From Shewanella cyperi (GTDB lineage Bacteria > Pseudomonadota > Gammaproteobacteria > Enterobacterales > Shewanellaceae): DNA of 64,000 nucleotides. Position numbers and translations under genes: made by a program. The notes under the pieces are model-generated. The model searched no databases and was not told the origin of the DNA. It was given only the letters and a program-made list of their open reading frames with translations. Of the stretch, positions 57,301 through 64,000 are shown piece after piece (positions within the stretch are counted from its first letter, which is position 1; every line of letters starts with the position of its first letter). Where the stretch lies: assembly GCF_017354985.1 (NCBI RefSeq), contig NZ_CP071501.1, positions 1,197,501 to 1,261,500 on the forward strand. The letters run 5' to 3'.

Positions 57301-60156
57301 AGCTGCATGGCTGGCCTGGGTGATTTGTGCGACCGGAACGGCTGTTTGCAGGTTTTTTTGAAAGGCGGTGGCGGCCAGCAGCTTGGCCTTGATCTCAGCC
57401 TCAAAGGGGAGCTCGGCCCCACGTATGTGCCCGGCAATGGCCTTGCCACCCAGGGTTATCTGCTGAATGAGTTGCTTGCCTTCGGTGACCTGCTGCTTGT
57501 CTGCATTTACCAGTGCGGCCTTGAGGCTGTCTTTTTGGGCCTGGGTTTGGGTCAGTAACACGGAGGCCTTGTCGCCAAATTGCACCCTGGCGGTATCCTG
57601 CTCCGAGTCCGTGAGCCGCAGCAGCGCCCGGGTCAGGCTGGCCATGGCGGCGGCCACAAAGCTGTGACCCAGCTGGGCCGAAGCGCTGTCCTGTTGCAGG
57701 CTGTGGTCTGCGCGTTCTTTGCCTTTTGTGACAGCTTTCAGCTGGGGGCTGAATTCCACAAGAGCATTGTCGGCCAGTGCCTCATTGCCATTGACCGGCG
57801 CGTTATCGAAAGCTATGGGCTGCAGCTCGCCATAGCGGCCCTGCTCTTTGCTAAGAGATGTGCTCGCTGATGCGCTTGTCGGGGTAGGAAGCAGCACCAG
57901 GGCACCGGCGCCATCGGCTGGGGCCAGGTTTGCTTGTTCAAGCAATGCGGCATGGTGCAGCACCTTTTCGGCACTGCCGGCCAAGTCCACCGCCGCCAGC
58001 ACCACGGCATCCAGTTCCTGGGTGGCGCAGAGGTTTTCCGCCACTTCCAGGGCCCGTGCCACGCTCAGCTCGCCGGCGGAGATGGTGAAGGCGGGGCCAT
58101 TGAAGTCCCACAGGGAGGCGACCCGGGAGGCCATGATGTTGCCTATGTAGCTGGTGTATTGGTTCAGGCTGGCGGCTGGCAGTACGCTGTCCATGGCGAG
58201 GCGCTCAAGGGCCTGGTATTCCTCGGCGCTGAGGCTGATGCCGGCTCGCAACAGGCTGTCCTTGACCTGGCTGTGCAGGTTCACCCGGCCGCGGAACTGA
58301 TGCAGCTCCAGCTCGGTTTCCATGGCCACCAATACCGCCACCCTGGCGCCGGGCTTGAGGTCGGCGTCGCGGATGGCCTCGTCGGCCACCTTCATCAGCA
58401 GCAGCTGCTGGGCCACCAGGCGATCGCCGGGATGCGGCGGCAGGCGGAAACGCAAGAAGTCCAGTGCAAAGCTGTCGATATAGCCGCCCTCGGGCGCCCC
58501 GGACAGGCCGAAATGCTCAAGCAGGGCGCGGTTGTGCTCCAGTCCCTTCCAGCGCTGTTCCGGCAGCGGCGAAAGGGCGGTGGCGCCGGTTTGCTGCAGC
58601 CGGTATTGGGACGCGAGCGAGTCCACCTTGCCCACATGGATGGCGGCGCCCTGAATATGGAAGCCCTTGAAGTCGTTATGGGGCTTTTCCGTTTGGCTGT
58701 TTGCAAGAACGGCTTGGCTTTTTTCACTGGAAACCGCGTCATCCCAGGCCCCCAGCACCAAATGGGCGTTGCAACCACCAAAACCGAATACCGACAGCCC
58801 GGCGAGCGGCGCCGTATTGCCTTCCTTGGTGGGCCAGGGCAAAGGCTGGCGCACTATATTGTGCTCACCGAAGAGCTTGTCCGGCGAGGCTATGGGCTGG
58901 GACAGGCGCACCGAGGGTGGCAGGCGGCGCTGCTTCATGGCCAGCAGCAGCTTGATGATCCCCGGCATACCGGCGGCGGTCAGCAAATGGGTCAGGTTGG
59001 ATTTCACCGAGCCTATCAGCGGCGGCTTGCTGCCCTTGAGGCGCGGGCCGAAGAACTGCTCCATGGAACTCAGTTCCACTTTGTCACCCAGCGGCGTGCC
59101 TGTGGCGTGGCATTCGATAACCTCCACCGCGGCGGGATCCTTGCCGGCAGCCTCGTAAGCGCGCTCGAAGGCCCGTACCTGACCGCTACTTGAGGGGCTC
59201 AGCACAAACTGGCCACGGCCGTCGTTGGACAGGCCGGCGCCGTGGATAACCCCGTGTATGGTATCGCCATCACGCAGGGCATCGCTGAGACGCTTGAGCA
59301 CCAGTACCCCGGCGCCTTCACCGGCAAACAGGCCGCCGCTTTGCTTGTCCAAAGGCGCGCTGAAGCCCTGCTCGGGATAGGCGTGGAAAATGGAAAAACC
59401 CATGCTGATAAAGAAGGGATCGGCACCACTGACGGCGGCGGCGAGCATGGTATCCGCCTTGCCCGTGGCCAGATAATCGCAGGCAAGTTTGAGGGCATAG
59501 ACAGAGCTGGCGCAGGCCGCATCCAGACTGAGGTGGGCCGCGCCCAGCCCCAGGCATTGGGCCAGCAGCTTTGAGGCCTCGGCGGCTATGTCTGTGGTCC
59601 AGGCATCGGGCAGGGCTGCGGTGTTGGTATCATTTGCGCGCTGGGGCGCGCTGGCCGCCAGAGCGGGAAAGCCCGGCAAGCGCTCGGTGAGTGCCCGTTG
59701 CACCTCATTGTGGTACAGGGGCAGCATGGCACGGTTGGAGCGCTGGCTTGGGAAGGACAGGGTTCCCATCACCAGACCGCAGCGGCCGAGCTTGTCGGCG
59801 GCATCGACTTTCAAGCCGGCATCTTTGAGGGCTGCCTTGGCGGTGTCCAGAGCCCAAAGGATATGTTCATCCACCTCGCTGGCCAGTTTGCTCATGGCCT
59901 CTTTGCCCGGCACATAGCCTTCGGGGTCGAAGCTGAAGTCGCGGATATAGCCGCCGCTCTGGCAGTAGAAGCGGTCGCCTTCGCCCTGGCGGCCGAGATA
60001 GTCCGCCACCGGGGCGCCGAACTTGGCGGCGTCAATGGGGCTGTGGGCATCGAGGCCCTGGTCAATCAGGCGCCAAAAGGCGTCTATATCTTTGCAGCCG
60101 GGAAAGCGGGCGGCCATGCCGACTATGGCTATGGGCTGATCTGGTGTTCGGCTCAA
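54322..60156 (-). CDS. pfaC: PUFA synthase subunit PfaC (KS-CLF-DH-DH)
   Basis: 1944 residues. Order: a ketosynthase with C215 (LDAACASSVYAL), ECHATGTPLGD and GSVKSNLTHLLTAAG; a chain-length-factor-like domain lacking the Cys (about 500-800); a linker rich in Ala, Gln and Pro (about 950-1090); then two FabA-like hot-dog dehydratases with HFKDDPVMAGSLMAEG and HFHQDPVMPGSLGVEA. The dehydratases set the cis double bonds. The start is a TTG (60156) with AGAGAA six bases upstream and gives the typical SRTPDQPIAIVGMAARFPG start. It lies 23 bases after pfaB. Nothing is missing from the expected domain set. Confidence 0.96.
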   Translation of the reverse strand: MSRTPDQPIAIVGMAARFPGCKDIDAFWRLIDQGLDAHSPIDAAKFGAPVADYLGRQGEGDRFYCQSGGYIRDFSFDPEGYVPGKEAMSKLASEVDEHILWALDTAKAALKDAGLKVDAADKLGRCGLVMGTLSFPSQRSNRAMLPLYHNEVQRALTERLPGFPALAASAPQRANDTNTAALPDAWTTDIAAEASKLLAQCLGLGAAHLSLDAACASSVYALKLACDYLATGKADTMLAAAVSGADPFFISMGFSIFHAYPEQGFSAPLDKQSGGLFAGEGAGVLVLKRLSDALRDGDTIHGVIHGAGLSNDGRGQFVLSPSSSGQVRAFERAYEAAGKDPAAVEVIECHATGTPLGDKVELSSMEQFFGPRLKGSKPPLIGSVKSNLTHLLTAAGMPGIIKLLLAMKQRRLPPSVRLSQPIASPDKLFGEHNIVRQPLPWPTKEGNTAPLAGLSVFGFGGCNAHLVLGAWDDAVSSEKSQAVLANSQTEKPHNDFKGFHIQGAAIHVGKVDSLASQYRLQQTGATALSPLPEQRWKGLEHNRALLEHFGLSGAPEGGYIDSFALDFLRFRLPPHPGDRLVAQQLLLMKVADEAIRDADLKPGARVAVLVAMETELELHQFRGRVNLHSQVKDSLLRAGISLSAEEYQALERLAMDSVLPAASLNQYTSYIGNIMASRVASLWDFNGPAFTISAGELSVARALEVAENLCATQELDAVVLAAVDLAGSAEKVLHHAALLEQANLAPADGAGALVLLPTPTSASASTSLSKEQGRYGELQPIAFDNAPVNGNEALADNALVEFSPQLKAVTKGKERADHSLQQDSASAQLGHSFVAAAMASLTRALLRLTDSEQDTARVQFGDKASVLLTQTQAQKDSLKAALVNADKQQVTEGKQLIQQITLGGKAIAGHIRGAELPFEAEIKAKLLAATAFQKNLQTAVPVAQITQASHAAHRNTAANQPIDSGVPASVKYQPHSFEAKSMQTAGLATAPAAMPVPLTPGSHAEAIAANQALALQAHQAFLQSREAGLKLADALMQKEIGRQDIGQNEIERQGLMGHAPLATEIPKPGIKAPELKVPTPTPAAPAPATPAVAPQAATKPCIWNYQDLVQYAEGDIAPVFGPDYAIIDSYRRRVRLPTTDYLLVSRVTKLNARLGEFKPSSMTTEYDIPVDAPYLVDGQIPWAVAVESGQCDLMLISFLGIDLENKGERVYRLLDCTLTFLDDLPRGGDTLRYDISINNFARNGDTLLFFFSYECFVGDRLILKMDGGCAGFFTDAELADGKGVIRTEDELKARRFAEANKRSFAPLLHCPESRFDYQRLSHLLSGDVAACFGPSHDLGYQQPSLCFASEKFLMIEEVSKVDTRGGAWGLGLIEGHKRLEPDHWYFPCHFKDDPVMAGSLMAEGCGQLLQFYMLYLGLHKHTQNGRFQPLAQAPQKVRCRGQVLPQSNRLTYRMEVTDIGLTPSPWAKANIEIILDGKVVVDFQNLGVELKEDNDCTRYSGNDSHQAPVSGASPALLEGRQASVNAPLMTHEADLNASPIKGVVPVKHIPAPPTPDCAKGYTNRTPDTLPFTPWHMFEFATGNIENCFGPEFAVYRGLIPPRTPCGDLQLTTRVVDVKGKRGDFKAPASCIGEYEVPPRAWYFSENSHPARMPYSILMEIALQPNGFISGYMGTTLGFPGLELFFRNLDGEGKLIKNIDLRGKTISNDSRLLSTVMSGTNIIQTFSFALAADGEPFYEGKAVFGYFKAEALTHQLGLDNGRTTTPWYQAENAAPDVSYDLRDTGCALYRAAPGKAHLRLPGGRLNFVDTVKLVRRGGKAGLGYAYGERAIDPSDWFFRFHFHQDPVMPGSLGVEAIIELLSSFALDAGLGEGFANPRFNHCLSTVKWKYRGQISPLNKQMSLELHVTAIEREPGRVTLKADAWLAKDGLRIYEITDLALAIEEA

Positions 60157-60179
60157 GTTCAGTTCTCTTATGCTTTTAT

Positions 60180-62117
60180 CTATGATTTTGTATCGGGTGC
60201 TGGCTGTGCTTCTGGCACAGGGGGCGCAGGCCGGAAAATACCTAAATCCATGCTGACTCCGTGGGCCAGCAGGCGTGCCAGGGTTTTCAGCAGGGTTTTG
60301 CCACCCTGGCCCTCGGTGGGCAGGGCCAGCAACTCGGTATTGTTGGCATCGCCTATGGCCTCAATCAGGCCGGAGGTCTGACGCCCGGCGCCAACTTCCA
60401 CAAAAATGCGTGCCCCTTGCTTGCGGGCCCGGGTCACCAGGGCGCCGAAATCCAGCTCCTGGCTGAAACAGGCGGCAATGGCGCCGCCAATGGCCTCGGC
60501 ATCCAGCTCGCCCTGGGGCTCGGCATTGGCCCACAGCAGTTGCGGCAGGGCAGCGCTGTCCATGTCAGTGCTGGTGGGCCTGGTGTAGAAGGCGCGGATA
60601 TGGTCGTGCAGCGCCTGGGCCACCGGGGTGTGCATGGCGGTCACCAGCTCGCTGTTGATGGCGCGTTTACCCAGGCGCTTGACCAAGGCCTTGCACTGGG
60701 CCTCGTCGCCGGCCAGCACTGTGCTGGGGCCCTGGGCTATGGCGATATAGGCCCTGGGGAACTCGGCTAAATGGGGACGTATGGCGTCTGCGGGCAGGCG
60801 CACCACCAGGTTCTGCCAATGGATATCGCCGTCAATCTCGGCGGCATCTTCAGCCTGGGCCTGATGCATCCAATAACGGCGGGCGGCCCGCAGTGAGCCG
60901 GACACTTCCTCGGTAAACAGCGAGCTTTGCAGCGTCTCATGCACCAGGGCGAAGGGGTCTTGCCACAGTCCCAGGACGGCGGCCATGGCGGCCTCGCCCA
61001 TGGAGTACCCCAGGGCAAAGGCCGGGCGGATCCCAAGTTTTTCCAGTAACTTAAACAACACATAGCTGGCGCCGACGCCGGCCACCGCCTGCTCCGCCAG
61101 ACTGGGTCTGTGGGACAGGGCGCTGGGGCGCAAGATATCGTCGAGGCCAATGAGGCCACGCTCGTGCAATTGCTGCTCCAGCTGCACGAAGAAGTCGCCA
61201 AAGGGCAGATGCAGCCCGGCCAGCATACCGTGGCTGGCGGTGCCGACCCCGGGGAATACCAGCGCCAGTCCCTTGTCGCCTATGGGATTGGGGCTGAAGG
61301 CACTGCCGCTGGGGCTGATCAGTTCCTTGTCGTCGCGAAAACTCTGGGCTATGCCCCAGGACAGGGCATCGGCCTCGGCAATCAGCTCCGCCTTATCCTG
61401 ACCCATCAGCACCAGGCAGCGATGGCCCGGCACCTGCTCCAGGGCGCTGATGGCATCGTTGATCAGTTGATGCAGCTCGTCTGTGCTGTCGATGTCGCCA
61501 AGCTTCTGTTGGGTGGCGGACAAACGTCGCTGGATACTGGGCCAGTCGGGTTCAGGAAGGGGCACGGGCAGCACATAGGGCAGGGCGCCGTTTCCACAAC
61601 TGCTACCACTTCCACTATTACTGCCACACAGGGGCGTTGCCGGTCTGGCCGTACCCTGAGTCAATACCAGGGCCCTGTGGCCCTGAACCAGCACCAGAAC
61701 CCGCGCCTGGTGTGGTGGCATGCTCCAAAAGCCGCCGTGAACCGGATGGGTGCGGCTGCTGAGGCTGTGGGCCTGCTCCAGCACCGCCGCCAGGGTCAGG
61801 GGCTCGAACAGGATTTCGGCCTCGGCCGTGGTGCGCTTGGCCTGGGCCAGGGCCCTGTGAATGGCATTGTCGCCGTCCACCAGCCCCTGCAGCAGGGCCA
61901 GCGGGTGCAACCTTGCCTGGGCGGCGGCAAGGGCGGGCAACAGCAGCAGTTTACCTTCAGCGCCCAGGGCCAGCCATTCACCGGCCAAGGCTCTTTGACA
62001 CAGCTGCGGCCAATCGATTTCCTTGTCTCCGTTGGCGTCGGGTACCAGGATAGCCTGGGGCGGCAGCTGCTCTATGGCACACAGTGCCAGCCTAAGTGGC
62101 GCGGGCGTGTCTTGCAT
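60180..62117 (-). CDS. pfaB: PUFA synthase acyltransferase subunit PfaB
   Basis: About 645 residues. The C-terminal half is an acyltransferase with nucleophile Ser near residue 372 (ALGYSMGEAAMAAVLG); LVFPGVGTASHGML begins the domain. The N-terminal half is weakly ketosynthase-like, as usual in PfaB. PfaB is linked to which product (EPA or DHA) a cluster makes. The ATG at 62117 shares a base with the pfaA stop (TGATG); a GTG one codon upstream (62120) is also possible. Coupled translation with pfaA is likely. Confidence 0.94.
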   Translation of the reverse strand: MQDTPAPLRLALCAIEQLPPQAILVPDANGDKEIDWPQLCQRALAGEWLALGAEGKLLLLPALAAAQARLHPLALLQGLVDGDNAIHRALAQAKRTTAEAEILFEPLTLAAVLEQAHSLSSRTHPVHGGFWSMPPHQARVLVLVQGHRALVLTQGTARPATPLCGSNSGSGSSCGNGALPYVLPVPLPEPDWPSIQRRLSATQQKLGDIDSTDELHQLINDAISALEQVPGHRCLVLMGQDKAELIAEADALSWGIAQSFRDDKELISPSGSAFSPNPIGDKGLALVFPGVGTASHGMLAGLHLPFGDFFVQLEQQLHERGLIGLDDILRPSALSHRPSLAEQAVAGVGASYVLFKLLEKLGIRPAFALGYSMGEAAMAAVLGLWQDPFALVHETLQSSLFTEEVSGSLRAARRYWMHQAQAEDAAEIDGDIHWQNLVVRLPADAIRPHLAEFPRAYIAIAQGPSTVLAGDEAQCKALVKRLGKRAINSELVTAMHTPVAQALHDHIRAFYTRPTSTDMDSAALPQLLWANAEPQGELDAEAIGGAIAACFSQELDFGALVTRARKQGARIFVEVGAGRQTSGLIEAIGDANNTELLALPTEGQGGKTLLKTLARLLAHGVSMDLGIFRPAPPVPEAQPAPDTKS

Positions 62118-64000
62118 CACTGGTGTTCTCCCTGCTGCGCCGCCACAAAGGCGGCGTTCAACCCCTTGCTGATGGTGACCCTGGCCTCGGTCATGGTGCT
62201 GACCGCCCTGCCATCGGCATCATAGAGGGCAATATTGGCGCACAGCTGGCGACCGCTGTGGCTGACCACCTCGAGCTGGATAAGGCCCTCTGTCGTCAGA
62301 TCACCCTGGAACAGGGTCTTGAACTCAGATGGCAGGCTGGCGGCGCCGTATTTCAGTCTGGCCCACACCAGCATGGCCTGCAGCAGCGCATCCTGCTGGG
62401 CCAGGGCGCTCGGGGCCTGCCCTTGAGGCAATTTATAGCGGCACAGCAAGGATCCATCATCAAAGCTCAGCAACTGCTCAATCAATTGTAGTGCCGGGCC
62501 GTGGAACAGGCTGCCGTCGGCATAGAGCTGCTCACCTGACATCAACACCTTGGCCTCGGCGGCCGCTTTGGCCAGATCGGCGCTGAGCACCGGGGCAGGT
62601 GTTTCCCCGGCGGGGCGAAGGTTCGCCCGGTACTGGGGTTTGCCATCGGCTTCGATTCTGGCGTTAAGTGTGTCGCCCTCAGGTGACAGACTCAGTTGCA
62701 GCAGTTTTTCGTCCGTGTCGAACACCAGGCCCTTGAGCAACTTGTAATCCGTGATTTGCCATTGGCCGCCATAAATGCGGGCCGCGGCAGATGCCATCCA
62801 TTCCAGGGCGCAGACTGTGGGCCAGACGCAGTTGCCACCTATGCGATGATCGTTAATCAGATCAAGGCTTTGGGTGCTAAGCTTGCGATTCAGCGTTATT
62901 CCGGAGTCCGGCCCTTCAGGCTTTTTTAGCGCTTGCTCTCCGCCGGCGCCCTGCATGCTGGAACCGATCAGCAGCTGTGGGCTCTGGCCGGCCACTATGG
63001 CCCGGGCAAACAGGGCGGCGCCTGCCTGCCGCGGGATCACGTAGACACCGCGGTCGACAAACATTTTCTTCAGTGCCGCGGTCACCATGCCACCGTCCCA
63101 GGGCCCCCAGTTAAAGCTGACCACCCTGGCCTTGGGAAGTTGCCGGCCCAGGCTGTAGGCGGCCTTGTTGAGGATCTCGTTGGCCATGGCGTAGTCGCTC
63201 TGACCACTGTTGCCGTAGAAACCGGCGGCGGAGGAGAACAGCGCCACCAGCTTGAGGCTGTCGGCACTCAGCACCTGCAGCAGGGCTTTGAGACCATCCA
63301 CCTTGGTGCCCTGGACCCGATTCAGTTCATCCAGGGTCTTGTCGCCAATCAGCTTGTCCGCCAGCACGCCGGCGCCATGCACCAGGCCCGTGATGGGGGC
63401 GAGGGCCTGAATAGGCCCTAGCTTGGCGGCTATGTCGGCGGCGCTGGTGACATCCAGGCTCAGATATTCGGCGCTGGCGCCGACGGCCTCGAAGGCCTGC
63501 AATGCGGCCTGGATCTCAAGGGCGCTGGCGAGCGGTTGGATTTGGGCATCGATTTCCTTTGGCAGGGCGCGCTTGCCCGCGGCCAGCATGTCCTTGATGG
63601 CGGCGGCCTTAAGCTCGTCGGCGGCGAGGCCTTTGGCCCAGGCCGGAAATTCGCTTAAGGCCAGGGCCTTGCTGCGACCGGCGAGGATGAAATGGGCACC
63701 CGTGTCTTTGGCGAGCGCCAGGGCGCAGTCCAGGGTCACGCCTTTGGCACCCCCGGTCACCAGTATTTTATCTGTACCGTCGAGGGACATGATCTCTGGC
63801 GCACTGGCGGGAATGGTTTCACCTTCTTGCAGGGTAAAACGTCCCTCCTGGCACAAGCCCCATTCCAGCGGCTCGTCGTCAAGGCCGTAGAGGGCATCGA
63901 GCACTGCATCGGCCAGATGCGCCGCATCCAGGGCCGGATGCAGATCCAGCGCCCGGCAATGGACGCCCGGCCACTCGTGGGCCAGGGTCTTGGTCAGGCC
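62115..64000 (-). CDS. pfaA: PUFA synthase subunit PfaA, C-terminal part (runs off the window)
   Basis: Partial: the reading frame is open to the window's right edge, so the KS, AT and tandem ACP domains expected in PfaA lie outside. Seen here is a ketoreductase with NADPH motif VTGGAKGVTLDCALAL and active-site residues in FSSAAGFYGNSGQSDYAMAN. A C-terminal dehydratase-like hot-dog region without obvious catalytic residues follows (RIGGNCVWPTVCALEWMASA). The stop TGA at 62119-62117 overlaps the pfaB start. PfaA builds the carbon chain and reduces the keto groups. It heads the pfaABCD operon. Confidence 0.94.

Overview
The window reads as chromosome of a marine gammaproteobacterium, most likely a Shewanella. 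The basis is a pfa polyunsaturated-fatty-acid synthase cluster, a ppnN-xni pair, a GlyGly-CTERM surface protein, an Aer-like chemoreceptor, several secreted peptidases and c-di-GMP proteins. This is a judgement from protein families; no database search was run. Most of the sequence is moderately GC-rich. One block (about 49.4-51.3 kb) is visibly AT-rich and looks acquired.

Layout. 0.1-6.2 kb (minus strand): xni and ppnN overlapping by 4 bases, a GGDEF diguanylate cyclase, and a TPR membrane protein with a degenerate GGDEF-like C-terminus. 6.2-6.5 kb: a 267-bp element with 18-bp perfect terminal inverted repeats (MITE-like). 6.5-17.8 kb: secreted or periplasmic peptidases (M61, tricorn/S41, S8 with PA insert, M28), an OsmC-like protein and an Aer-type chemoreceptor. 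18-32.2 kb (minus): a five-gene co-directional block: YHYH lipoprotein, His-rich exported protein, BaeR-like response regulator, sensor kinase, and a 2.7-kaa adhesin-like protein with 20 exact 105-bp thrombospondin-type-3 units and a GlyGly-CTERM tail. Three of these genes share an 11-bp-spaced direct repeat (CTGCA-N6-CTGCA) upstream, so the block is probably a local two-component regulon.

32.5-37.9 kb: an EAL phosphodiesterase, cytochrome P460, a methyltransferase whose flanks look like an integron gene cassette with an attC site, two GNAT acetyltransferases, a small GRAM/PH-like protein and an exported EEP phosphatase/nuclease. 38.4-49 kb: GH63-type and GH97 glycosidases, a VOC protein, a LysR regulator divergent from an OYE-like oxidoreductase, a beta-lactamase-fold hydrolase, a CPPC thioredoxin, and a 3' remnant of a FAD-linked oxidase. 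49.4-51.3 kb: an AT-rich two-gene unit (AAA/ABC-type ATPase plus a small PD-(D/E)xK-like protein) with its own sigma70-like promoter, set among copies of a dispersed GC-rich repeat. This is the best candidate for an undescribed system, possibly anti-phage.

52.7-64 kb (minus): pfaA (3' part only), pfaB, pfaC and pfaD in a tight operon closed by a terminator. PfaA, B, C and D together build long-chain omega-3 fatty acids (EPA-type); the phosphopantetheinyl transferase PfaE is not in the window. Several intergenic short tandem repeats (7 bp x7, 14 bp x5, 16 bp x3, 16 bp x2) also stand out.
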